This document shows, one piece after another, positions 1 to 6,541 of a stretch of 6,557 nucleotides of DNA. The first letter of the stretch is position 1, and each line of letters opens with the position of its first letter. The stretch is from an uncultured Flavobacteriales bacterium (GTDB taxonomy: Bacteria > Bacteroidota > Bacteroidia > Flavobacteriales_E > Vicingaceae). Below the pieces are notes generated by a model. The model was not told the origin of the DNA, made no database searches, and was given only the letters and a program-made list of their open reading frames with translations. The translations under genes were made by a program, and so were the position numbers. The stretch is from contig CAJXRL010000154.1 of assembly GCA_913059105.1 (NCBI GenBank), positions 1 to 6,557 on the forward strand, written 5' to 3'.

Positions 1-71
1 AACCCATTTGACTTACTTCTTTCAAGCCAACGGATAAATTTAAAGGCGTTCCCCAAGTTTGGTTTCCTTTT
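1..71. repeat. Near-identical direct repeat, copy A (3' part of paralog 1)
   Basis: These 71 nt match 1455-1525 with one difference (A at 56 against G at 1510); the match breaks down from position 72. The repeat encodes the segment just before the T9SS sorting domain in both tandem paralogs. It touches the window edge, so its true left boundary is not visible. Confidence 0.9.
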
Positions 72-1228
72 TTGACATACACAATTGATTTTTGCGAATA
101 ATTCCCGTTATGATAAAAATAGGAGTTACTATCAACCCCTATTAAGTTATCTGAATAGTTTTCAATCAACCCATATGATTGCTCGGTAATGGTATCAAAA
201 CCAGGAGAAAAAGATGAAGGAACAATGTTATATAATCGTTCTGAATGAAAAATATTATTGAACCCACAAGTTGAGCACTCTGAGAAATGACTTATTTCAT
301 AAAAAGAAGAACTTCCTCGAAACAGGCTATCCTCAACAATCAAAGAATTCAAATTGAAAGCTATGTCGGTATCGATAAACGAATACAATAATGTGTCAAT
401 ACTTAATCCCGAATTTTGAGCACTACCAGACATCAACTTCGATCCATGTTCGATTTCGAGTCTCCGGACTAAACCGTCCAGAGTATCTATAATCACCCTA
501 TTGATGTGATTAAACTGATTAGTAGGAATCCATCCATTAGTTACCGTATAATGCCATTCATCTCCAATGGTTAGTGAGAAATTCTCCCTTTCCGTGAAAA
601 AATTTTGGTTAAAGAAAAACTGTTCCATTTCAAAATTAGCAGAGTATAAATTTGTGAAATCCTGCATTTGAAAAAACCCATTTTGCTTTGAAATTGATAT
701 ATAACTTGAATTTAAACGATGATTCAATAATGGTACATGTAATCTGTCATATGCTCTAATTTGTATTCTAACGATTGAATCAACCCCTCCATTAACATTA
801 TCAATATAAATTGAATCAGGATAAGCAAGCAGATAGTCACTCATAGATTGGGCAATTTTAAAAGTATCGCCAACAATGTATCTATGCGGAAAGTAAAGCC
901 TGTAACCAAATTGATCTATAGTTGAAGCGATAGTAGAATCATTAAATATCCTGAGAGTATCTCCTAAAATTTGCCCTTTCAAAAGTTGTCCCTGAAATCC
1001 TACAAACCCATTTAAACTAAATCCCTTCTTAAATATTTTTATTTGAGAACCCCCTTCTGTATATGCTGAATCAACGGCGATCATTTGAATTTGTGACGCT
1101 AGCACTCCTTGCCCCAGGAATTTTGATTCGTAATGCTTAGTTGTATCCGTAAACTTAAACGGAGCCCAATCTTGAGTGAATCCAGATAATGAGAAACAAA
1201 GAAGAGAATAGAGTAGTGTTTTTTTCAT
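1..1228 (-). CDS. Secreted T9SS-type protein, downstream tandem paralog, 3' end missing
   Basis: An open frame runs from the ATG at 1226-1228 to the window edge with no stop, giving about 409 codons and no C-terminus. It begins MKKTLLYSLLCFSLSGFTQ, a classic signal peptide (lysines, hydrophobic core, probable cleavage around residue 18), so the product is exported. It is clearly a paralog of the next gene upstream: both share the start of the mature protein (DWAPFK), a central motif (LTIGDEWHYT here, LTVGDEYHYT there), and the stretch KGNQTWGTPLNLSVGLKEV before the sorting domain. The frame ends at SQMG, exactly where the paralog enters its T9SS sorting domain, so this copy probably carried one too (inference). 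Its start lies 12 nt after the paralog's stop codon, with 11 nt between the genes, which implies co-transcription. The middle contains an ECSTC motif absent from the paralog. No catalytic domain is recognised, so the function is unknown. It is most likely a cell-surface or secreted protein. Confidence 0.9.
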   Translation of the reverse strand, partial: MKKTLLYSLLCFSLSGFTQDWAPFKFTDTTKHYESKFLGQGVLASQIQMIAVDSAYTEGGSQIKIFKKGFSLNGFVGFQGQLLKGQILGDTLRIFNDSTIASTIDQFGYRLYFPHRYIVGDTFKIAQSMSDYLLAYPDSIYIDNVNGGVDSIVRIQIRAYDRLHVPLLNHRLNSSYISISKQNGFFQMQDFTNLYSANFEMEQFFFNQNFFTERENFSLTIGDEWHYTVTNGWIPTNQFNHINRVIIDTLDGLVRRLEIEHGSKLMSGSAQNSGLSIDTLLYSFIDTDIAFNLNSLIVEDSLFRGSSSFYEISHFSECSTCGFNNIFHSERLYNIVPSSFSPGFDTITEQSYGLIENYSDNLIGVDSNSYFYHNGNYSQKSIVYVKKGNQTWGTPLNLSVGLKEVSQMG

Positions 1229-1239
1229 AGCCTAAAAGT

Positions 1240-2730
1240 TTATCTTTTCACAAACTTGTTCCTCCAAATACCTTCTTCGGTTTCCACTTGAATAAAGTAC
1301 AAACCAGAACTAAAATTAGAAACATCAACCATGTTGTTAGTAAGATTCACCTCAACCACTTTTCCGTTAAGGTCAGAAACTAAAACAGCCTTTATTACTT
1401 CTTCGGTTTCCATTCTTAATTGATTTAAGACAGGGTTGGGATAAAGCTTTAATGAACCCATTTGACTTACTTCTTTCAAGCCAACGGATAAATTTAAAGG
1501 CGTTCCCCAGGTTTGGTTTCCTTTTCTAAAGTAAACAAGGCTTTTAGAAGTTGATGATGACCCGTTGCCTCCATAGCCGTTCTGATAACTTTCATCTGTT
1601 AATCCAATGTTATTCAGATAGCTTAAAGTATAAAATGGCGAATAAAAAATAGAATCGATAACAGGTGGCCACCCCAAACCTTGAGCAGAATAATTTATAA
1701 CTTCTGAAGAAAATTCTCGTGTTTTACCTAATTTGAAAACGGGTTTACTATCCTCAATCCAATAAATTGGCAGTGGGACATTATTAAATTGTTGTGACCA
1801 ATTCAACAAAGAGTCATGAATTATTGCAGATTTTGCAATGTGGCAATAACCGGAAGTGTCATAAGTGAAGCTTGATATTAATTGCCTATTGCCTCTATAA
1901 CCCAGCCCCGGAAAACCTGAACCACTATGTTCTGTAAAAGAAACCGTTCTGACAGAGCCAATAATCGTATCCGCTGTTATATAAACCTTATATCCATAAC
2001 TTGAATAAAAAATACTTTGATTAGAAGTTAAATAATTATTAGTGTCTCGTGTATAATGATACTCATCTCCCACAGTTAAGCCAAAGGTCTTATTGCATCT
2101 TAACTTTTCTTTTAATCCAAAATAAGGTTGATAATAATGCAAACTGTCTAAACTTGTAAAGTCGGGAGTTCGAATTAAGCCAAAATTCTTACTGATTTTA
2201 TAAGTACAATTAAAGTGATGAGTAGAATCGACAGTTGCATTTTGATCATAAACTGTTAATCGAATTAATGCTATTGAATCCGTTTGACCATTAATTGAAT
2301 CACTATACAAAGAATCACAAACAGCAGAAATGTTGTGATTCAAAGAAGTTGCAAAAGTGAATGTTTGTCCAATTGAATACGAAAAAGGAAAAATTAGTTG
2401 AAACCCAAAAGAATCGACCGTTGAAATAAGCAATGAATCTTGATAAAAATGAATTTGGTCTCCAAGAATTCTGCCTTTGATAATGTCCTCTGAAGCCCCA
2501 GTTGAGCGAGCATAAAGTTTGAGAAGGGAAAAGCCTTTCTCAAAAAACAGACTCAATCCAGAACTGTCTGCAAAAGAACTGTCTACCGAAACCGACTGAA
2601 TTGGTTTATAGCCACTTGTATTTAAAGCAACAAAGTGCCTAATCGAATCTGTAGTTTTAAACGGCGCCCAATCTTGAGCGAAGCCGTTAATTGAGAAACA
2701 AAGAAGGAAATAGAGTAGTGTTTTTTTCAT
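1240..2730 (-). CDS. Secreted protein with T9SS type A C-terminal sorting domain, upstream tandem paralog
   Basis: This 496-residue protein opens with a signal peptide (residues 1 to about 18, probable cleavage after GFA, before QDW). It ends with a T9SS type A sorting domain at about 426-496. That domain has the hallmark LYPNP at 429-433, a DLNGK turn, a SSGLYFIQV strand and a basic tail ending KFVKR. In characterised Bacteroidota such domains direct passage through the outer membrane by the type IX system, after which they are removed and the protein is released or anchored to the surface. The region between (about 20-425) is beta-rich in character, with many VDS/DS turns and aromatic residues. 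I recognise no enzyme or adhesion domain in it. The ATG is supported by the signal peptide, which is nearly identical in the downstream paralog. A Bacteroidota-type promoter candidate lies about 57 nt upstream. The product is probably an extracellular or surface protein of unknown function, co-transcribed with its paralog. Confidence 0.93.
   Translation of the reverse strand: MKKTLLYFLLCFSINGFAQDWAPFKTTDSIRHFVALNTSGYKPIQSVSVDSSFADSSGLSLFFEKGFSLLKLYARSTGASEDIIKGRILGDQIHFYQDSLLISTVDSFGFQLIFPFSYSIGQTFTFATSLNHNISAVCDSLYSDSINGQTDSIALIRLTVYDQNATVDSTHHFNCTYKISKNFGLIRTPDFTSLDSLHYYQPYFGLKEKLRCNKTFGLTVGDEYHYTRDTNNYLTSNQSIFYSSYGYKVYITADTIIGSVRTVSFTEHSGSGFPGLGYRGNRQLISSFTYDTSGYCHIAKSAIIHDSLLNWSQQFNNVPLPIYWIEDSKPVFKLGKTREFSSEVINYSAQGLGWPPVIDSIFYSPFYTLSYLNNIGLTDESYQNGYGGNGSSSTSKSLVYFRKGNQTWGTPLNLSVGLKEVSQMGSLKLYPNPVLNQLRMETEEVIKAVLVSDLNGKVVEVNLTNNMVDVSNFSSGLYFIQVETEEGIWRNKFVKR
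1455..1525. repeat. Near-identical direct repeat, copy B (3' part of paralog 2)
   Basis: This is the partner of 1-71, with 70 of 71 positions identical. It lies inside the upstream paralog, immediately before the part encoding the T9SS sorting domain. Synonymous positions are conserved as well, which is unexpected given how far the central parts of the two genes have diverged. Confidence 0.9.
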
Positions 2731-2786
2731 ATCAAAGAGCTTTAGTAGTTCTACTCTTCTAAATTAATCAAAATGAGGACACAACA

Positions 2787-2821
2787 CAAATTTATGTTCA
2801 TTTCAATATCGGCTAACCCAA
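2787..2821 (-). promoter_or_regulatory. Candidate Bacteroidota promoter for the tandem secreted-protein genes
   Basis: On the minus strand TAAATTTG (2787-2794) matches the Bacteroidota -7 consensus TAnnTTTG exactly. A TTG (2819-2821) lies 24 nt upstream of it, slightly longer than the usual spacing of about 17-23. Transcription would begin around 2780 and leave a leader of roughly 50 nt before the ATG at 2730. The long spacing keeps confidence modest. The rest of the 155-bp gap (2731-2885) shows no convincing terminator for the gene upstream. Confidence 0.4.
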
Positions 2822-2885
2822 CAACAGAATTTCCTAAGCTTGATTTTAACTCTTTCTGCAGTAATATAACGGTGTACTTATTCTT

Positions 2886-3938
2886 TTAACAGCAGCTCCC
2901 TGCATCGCCAGTATCATCTGTACTAAACGGCATGGAGCCTCCACAACCTTCAAAAACACCGTAGTGTGTGTCCCAAGTACCGTAAAAGTCAAAGTGGTTT
3001 TTAAATCGAGTATCGTGCAACATTCTGTATGTATTGCCACAGACAGAAATTATTTTTCCTTTTGGAAAATGGTGGTGGTCATCTAAATCGAAACTTGCTG
3101 CATTGTTTGCAATCGACCCTTTATACGCTATAGCCTGACCATAATCTTCACATTCATCTTCTAGCCCATCTATTTTAAATAAACGGTAGGTAACTGAAAA
3201 GAATTTAATGTTTCCGCACTTCTCTTGCACCGCCTCATTCTCAATGGTAATTGGATTATTCTTAACACTTCTAGGGTCAGTAAAACCTGCATTTTTAGCA
3301 ACTCTCAAAAAATCATTCCAATACAAGGCTCCGCTTAGGCATTCTCCCCAAAGGACAGGGTCATCTTGCAAATCTTCTGCAATTCTTCGATCGCTATATA
3401 CGTCACTAAAATACATTTCTCCACCTGGCTTTAAGAGGTTGTATACATCTTTCAGCACCTTGTCCTTATCTGTTGCTAGATTAATAACACAGTTTGAAAT
3501 AATTAAATCGAAACTATTTGGTTCCAAATTCAACTCTCCTAAAGACTCAATATTTCCCTTTACAAAAGATACATTCGACGACTGATAATTGAATTTATCC
3601 GCATGATAATCAATGTGTTTATTTGCAACGTCTAATTGTTCGTCCGTCATATCAACACCTATCACTTCACCTTTTTCCCCTACAAATTGCGACAACACAT
3701 AACAATCTCTTCCGCTTCCAGAACCTAAATCCAATATGCGAAGTCCCTCTAATTCATTCGGAACAACAATACCACAACCATAATACTTATTATGGACCTC
3801 ATCGTGCACTTTAGCCAGCGCCTCTCGAATAAATTTTGGAGGTATTTCTAAAGTACAACAAGCGTTTGTTTTTAAATCTTCAGAAACCTCTAATTCTTTG
3901 CCGTAATATTCTTGGACTTCTACGTGTTTTTCTTTCAT
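2886..3938 (-). CDS. arsM: Arsenite S-adenosylmethionine methyltransferase (ArsM/AS3MT family)
   Basis: This 350-residue cytoplasmic enzyme is expected to transfer methyl groups from SAM to trivalent arsenic, giving methylated and partly volatile arsenicals. The Rossmann-fold SAM site is clear: motif I LDLGSGSGRD at 69-78 and the acidic VDMT at 95-98. The four cysteines that matter in characterised members are present: C27 (TNAC), C55 (YYGCG), C150 (SNCVINL) and C200 (LWGECL). The spacings C55-C150 (95) and C150-C200 (50) equal those of human AS3MT C61-C156-C206, and long stretches around these motifs resemble the animal enzyme. The C-terminal region ends in a cysteine-rich tail (C332, C349, C350), as is common in the family. 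I chose the ATG at 3936-3938; a TTG two codons upstream (3942-3944) is possible but less likely. The adjacent genes include no ArsR, arsenite pump, arsenate reductase or ArsS, and no clear promoter was found. The family assignment is firm; activity on arsenic is inferred. Confidence 0.95.
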   Translation of the reverse strand: MKEKHVEVQEYYGKELEVSEDLKTNACCTLEIPPKFIREALAKVHDEVHNKYYGCGIVVPNELEGLRILDLGSGSGRDCYVLSQFVGEKGEVIGVDMTDEQLDVANKHIDYHADKFNYQSSNVSFVKGNIESLGELNLEPNSFDLIISNCVINLATDKDKVLKDVYNLLKPGGEMYFSDVYSDRRIAEDLQDDPVLWGECLSGALYWNDFLRVAKNAGFTDPRSVKNNPITIENEAVQEKCGNIKFFSVTYRLFKIDGLEDECEDYGQAIAYKGSIANNAASFDLDDHHHFPKGKIISVCGNTYRMLHDTRFKNHFDFYGTWDTHYGVFEGCGGSMPFSTDDTGDAGSCC

Positions 3939-4099
3939 AATCAATCTCTATCGATTCTTCGTGAATAATTAATAATCAAGATTTTTCACAGTAATTTCCA
4001 CTAATCTGAATTATTAAGCAGGCTATTCTTAATTCCTGTAAATTTCGCATCTAAATTCTGATTGGAATGTTTTCTGCTTGACAGAACTATACTTGTTAT
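3939..4099. other. Intergenic leader of arsM with two weak dyads
   Basis: This AT-rich gap separates the desaturase stop from the methyltransferase start. It contains no exact TAnnTTTG box on the minus strand. Two imperfect inverted repeats are visible. One at 3939-3956 abuts the start codon (arms aatcaat and atcgatt, 6 of 7 pairing, 4-nt loop). The other at 4008-4035 has outer arms gaatta and taattc with a partly mismatched interior. Either could be an operator or chance in AT-rich DNA. I see no run of T residues that would make either a convincing terminator. Confidence 0.25.
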
Positions 4100-5080
4100 T
4101 TACACTTTGATTTCGCTTCCTTTCAACATTCTGCCTAGTTCTGGATCCCAAACTTTAAGCTGAAGACACTTTATAATATCGCTTGGCCTTAAAGAAGAAG
4201 TTTTAGGGTTCTGAAATTCTGGAAAGGCGTTATACACTTCTGGCAATCGATAGAATGGAATTTTTGCATTTGCATGGTGAATGTGATGGTAGCCAATATT
4301 TCCTGTAAACCAATGCATCAATTTGTTCAATTTTAAAAAACTAGTGGAATTCATTGCTGCTCCAATATAGGTCCAACCCTCTTTAGTTTCGTACTTAGCT
4401 TCTGGAAAATTATGCTGCACATAGAATAAATAAGAGCCTATACAACTAGAAATAGCAATTGGAATTATTAGGCTAAAAAGCAAAGCGGCTAATCCAAAGT
4501 TTACATAGATTAAAATTGCCAACCCGTAATGAAAAATCAGTGCAAACAAAGAATCGTAGTGTTTTGTAGGACTTCTGACTAACGATAAGAGACACATTCC
4601 CCAAGTGAAGGCAAATATGTACGCCAAAGCAATTGTTAAAGGGTGACGGATGAAAAGATAGACCAATTGGTCTTTACGAGACATTGATTTGAATTTTTCT
4701 TTAGTCACAATAGGAAATGACCCAATACTAGAGGTAAACAACTTTGAATTGTGTTTGTGGTGATAATCATGCGAACGCTTCCAAATGGTGCGAGGGGTGA
4801 GCACATAGTATCCGTAAAACGTAAATATTAAATCAGCCAAAAAAGACTTTCGTAAAATAGCTAAATGCAAATAATCATGATAAATTATAAACATTCTTAC
4901 CATTAAAAGAGCTTCTAATACGCAAAAGAATGTCCGAATAGCCCAATGGAATGGGTATAATGCTCCTAAAAAAGCTCCTACTAATAAAACTAAGGTTGTA
5001 AAAGTGTAGATCCAACTTTTAGCTCTATCTTCTTTAGCATACGGTCTTGTAGCTAAAATTAATTCCTTTCCGTCTAACAT
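4100..5080 (-). CDS. Membrane-bound fatty acid desaturase
   Basis: This 326-residue integral membrane protein belongs to the di-iron fatty acid desaturase superfamily, which uses oxygen and reducing equivalents to introduce a double bond into an acyl chain. The three histidine boxes that bind the two irons are intact: HDYLH at 68-72, HDYHH at 104-108 (followed by KH), and HHIHH at 265-269 in the context GYHHIHHANAKIPFYRLPE. A QHNF motif at 222-225 is also present, as in many bacterial acyl-lipid desaturases. Hydrophobic stretches lie at about 23-43, 47-66, 148-166 and 176-219, the usual arrangement around the boxes. Length is normal for the family and the ATG is unambiguous. It begins 4 nt after the stop of the LpxL-like acyltransferase, so the two are probably co-transcribed and perhaps translationally coupled. 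The position of the double bond and the true substrate (phospholipid, lipid A chain or another acyl lipid) cannot be read from the sequence. A carotenoid hydroxylase or ketolase is a less likely alternative. Confidence 0.9.
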   Translation of the reverse strand: MLDGKELILATRPYAKEDRAKSWIYTFTTLVLLVGAFLGALYPFHWAIRTFFCVLEALLMVRMFIIYHDYLHLAILRKSFLADLIFTFYGYYVLTPRTIWKRSHDYHHKHNSKLFTSSIGSFPIVTKEKFKSMSRKDQLVYLFIRHPLTIALAYIFAFTWGMCLLSLVRSPTKHYDSLFALIFHYGLAILIYVNFGLAALLFSLIIPIAISSCIGSYLFYVQHNFPEAKYETKEGWTYIGAAMNSTSFLKLNKLMHWFTGNIGYHHIHHANAKIPFYRLPEVYNAFPEFQNPKTSSLRPSDIIKCLQLKVWDPELGRMLKGSEIKV

Positions 5081-5084
5081 AACT

Positions 5085-5960
5085 TTATATATTCTGTGGT
5101 CTTTTGTGTTTCCAACGACGGTGCGTCCACAACCAAAATTCAGGTTGTTTCACAATGTCTTCCTCTAGTCTTTTTGTAAAAGCTTCTACAATTTTAATTT
5201 CATCATGTTCGGCAGGGTTTGTAATTAACTTCTCTACTTTCATCTCATACCGCCCTCTACTTACACGATGAACACCAGCATAAACCACAGGGTATTTCAT
5301 TTTTTTAGAAATTTTACCTGTGCCTGTAAATACAGGGGTATCCTGATTTAAAAATTGCATCCAATGTGCCCCTTTGGGTGAAGGAGTTTGATCGGCAATA
5401 AATGCCGTTGCCGTTAATTTATTCCTGTCTCCAATTATTCCTCGCAAAGAATCTTTCATAGCATACAACCCATTTCCCAATCTAGTTCTCATTCGATAAA
5501 CTAACCCATCGAAGTATTTGTTCTGCAGCGGATGGTAAATCACAAACAATTGATGAAAGGGTTCAATGGCAAAACGTGCTCCACCCAACTCCCAGTTACC
5601 AAAATGCCCCATAGCAATGATCACACTCTGGTCCTGTTTGCAGTATTCTTCAAAAATCTCTCTCCCGGTAAATTTTACTCTTTTTGCTAAAGTTGATTCA
5701 GAAATAGTGATACTTTTCAAAGTTTCCAACACTAAATCGCAGAAATAGCGGTAAAATTTTCGTTGAATTTCCAACAATTCTTTTTCAGATTTTTCTGGGA
5801 AGGAGTTTTCAAGGTTTTCGGAAACAACCTTCTTCCGATAGCCAAATACATGATACAGCAGCACAAACAAAAAGTCGGACAAGCGATATAGCCACCAAAA
5901 CGGCAGAATAGAAATAGCGTAGATAAATGGTAAGCTGAGGTAGTAAATCGCTGCGTTCAT
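5085..5960 (-). CDS. LpxL/HtrB-family lipid A (lysophospholipid-like) acyltransferase
   Basis: This 291-residue inner-membrane enzyme belongs to the LpxL/LpxM/HtrB family, whose members add a secondary acyl chain to lipid A precursors from acyl-ACP at the cytoplasmic face. An N-terminal hydrophobic anchor (about 5-39) is followed by the family's NLENSFPEKSEKE region (49-61). The catalytic HX4E motif is GHFGNWE (H119 and E124). IADQTP (188-193) and the C-terminal WTHRRWKHKRP are also typical. Length is close to the usual 290-310. I chose the ATG at 5958-5960; an in-frame GTG directly before it (5961-5963) is possible. It is the first gene of a pair with the desaturase. Bacteroidota also carry relatives that act on ornithine or other aminolipids or in aryl polyene (flexirubin-type) pathways, so lipid A is the likeliest substrate but not proven. 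An isolated -7-like box lies upstream at 6070-6077. Confidence 0.9.
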   Translation of the reverse strand: MNAAIYYLSLPFIYAISILPFWWLYRLSDFLFVLLYHVFGYRKKVVSENLENSFPEKSEKELLEIQRKFYRYFCDLVLETLKSITISESTLAKRVKFTGREIFEEYCKQDQSVIIAMGHFGNWELGGARFAIEPFHQLFVIYHPLQNKYFDGLVYRMRTRLGNGLYAMKDSLRGIIGDRNKLTATAFIADQTPSPKGAHWMQFLNQDTPVFTGTGKISKKMKYPVVYAGVHRVSRGRYEMKVEKLITNPAEHDEIKIVEAFTKRLEEDIVKQPEFWLWTHRRWKHKRPQNI

Positions 5961-6069
5961 CACGGTAAAATTATTACTAAAAACCCAATGAGTTTTTTAT
6001 TCAGAGAAATCTATCAACAAACATTGTTCTTCGAAGCAAGAAAAAAAGACATACATAGGTGCATGTCCT

Positions 6070-6077
6070 CAAAATTA
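6070..6077 (-). promoter_or_regulatory. Isolated -7-like box upstream of the acyltransferase gene
   Basis: On the minus strand TAATTTTG matches the Bacteroidota TAnnTTTG consensus and lies about 110 nt before the acyltransferase ATG. The nearest upstream TTG is only 12 nt away, too close for a normal -33 box, so this is a weak candidate. The rest of the 138-bp gap (5961-6098) shows no clear terminator for the zinc-ribbon gene, so read-through is also possible. Confidence 0.2.
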
Positions 6078-6098
6078 GGCTGGTTTAGTCAACGGATT

Positions 6099-6338
6099 CT
6101 ATCCTGTAAAGAAATCAAACACATTACCAAGGGCACTACTTTTACTTTTATAGAACTCTGTATAAGTGCATCTTTCACATGAGACATAGGAGAATTTTTT
6201 GGTCTGAACGTCGAAGATTTTACTCAAAAACCCTCCTGTTGCTCTCATTTCTCCTTTGTTGTACGTTACGTTGCTGCACTTGGGGCAGCTGAATCTTAAT
6301 TGTTGTTGATGTTGATGGTGTTGATCTTCTCGGTGCAT
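6099..6338 (-). CDS. Small zinc-ribbon protein (DUF2082-like, possible nucleic-acid binding)
   Basis: This 79-residue protein carries a four-cysteine zinc ribbon formed by CPKC (C18, C21) and CERC (C54, C57). The connecting segment TGGFLSKIFDVQTKKFSYVSC and the following YTEFYK and LGNVFDFFTG closely resemble the family annotated as zinc-ribbon nucleic-acid-binding proteins (DUF2082, COG3478). The zinc site is inferred from the cysteine spacing; no member function is firmly known to me. The N-terminus is unusual in being rich in histidine and glutamine (HHQHQQQ at 7-13), which might bind metal or may simply be a flexible lead-in. The ATG at 6336-6338 is the only methionine before the ribbon. 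The gene lies between a strong terminator upstream and the acyltransferase gene 138 bp downstream, so it is probably its own unit from the promoter candidate at 6361-6391. Confidence 0.85.
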   Translation of the reverse strand: MHREDQHHQHQQQLRFSCPKCSNVTYNKGEMRATGGFLSKIFDVQTKKFSYVSCERCTYTEFYKSKSSALGNVFDFFTG

Positions 6339-6360
6339 ATTATATATAGATTAGTTTATC

Positions 6361-6391
6361 CTAATATAGAACCAGTTAATACAAAACACAA
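6361..6391 (-). promoter_or_regulatory. Candidate promoter of the zinc-ribbon gene
   Basis: On the minus strand TATATTAG (6361-6368) differs at one position from the Bacteroidota -7 consensus TAnnTTTG. It is preceded by TTG (6389-6391) at the favoured spacing of 20 nt. Transcription would start around 6354, leaving a leader of about 15-20 nt. The site sits between the upstream gene's terminator and the start codon, where a promoter is required. Confidence 0.4.
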
Positions 6392-6422
6392 GTAAAACTT
6401 GATGAACGGGAAAATACTTCAT

Positions 6423-6458
6423 AAAAATACCTGACAAGTATTTTAACTTGTCAGGTAT
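6423..6458 (-). terminator. Intrinsic terminator of the truncated right-hand gene
   Basis: A perfect 13-bp inverted repeat (arms 6427-6439, atacctgacaagt, and 6446-6458) encloses a 6-nt loop. In the minus-strand transcript the hairpin is followed by a short U run (complement of 6423-6427). It begins 24 nt after the stop codon at 6483-6485, the expected place for a rho-independent terminator. The asymmetry of the T run indicates minus-strand termination and supports the partial gene to the right. Confidence 0.85.
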
Positions 6459-6482
6459 CATTAATCTATTAAAATCAAAAAA

Positions 6483-6541
6483 TTATACTACCTCAAATAA
6501 ATCTTCTATCGATTTTCTAACCTTTGCTGCATGCTGTGTAT
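6483..6541 (-). CDS. C-terminal fragment of an unidentified protein
   Basis: Only the last 18-19 sense codons and the TAA (6483-6485) are present. They read TQHAAKVRKSIEDLFEVV, a charged, probably helical tail. The codon before T straddles the adapter boundary, and reading further right meets an in-frame TAA contributed by adapter sequence, so the real gene continues beyond the contig. The correctly placed and oriented terminator at 6423-6458 supports this being a real gene end. The fragment is too short for me to identify a family. Confidence 0.6.

Noticed and set aside
1..2730. T9SS proteins as part of a new secretion or defence locus
   Set aside because: T9SS cargo genes are scattered in Bacteroidota genomes, and no secretion machinery, nuclease, toxin or immunity gene is visible nearby.
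2846..3040. 64-codon minus-strand open frame
   Set aside because: It overlaps the 3' end of the methyltransferase gene in another frame and has no recognisable protein features.
3208..3585. 125-codon plus-strand open frame
   Set aside because: It lies entirely antisense within the well-supported methyltransferase gene and its composition looks like a reverse-strand shadow.
3623..3814. 63-codon plus-strand open frame
   Set aside because: It is antisense to the SAM-binding part of the methyltransferase gene and has no independent support.
5566..5748. 60-codon plus-strand open frame
   Set aside because: It is antisense to the catalytic region of the acyltransferase gene.
5979..5997. Possible hairpin aaaaac/gttttt next to the acyltransferase start
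   Set aside because: The six pairs are almost all A-T, so the structure would be too weak to act as a terminator or regulator.
5988..6182. 64-codon plus-strand open frame starting in the gap before the acyltransferase
   Set aside because: More than a third overlaps the zinc-ribbon gene in antisense, and it has no domain or promoter support.
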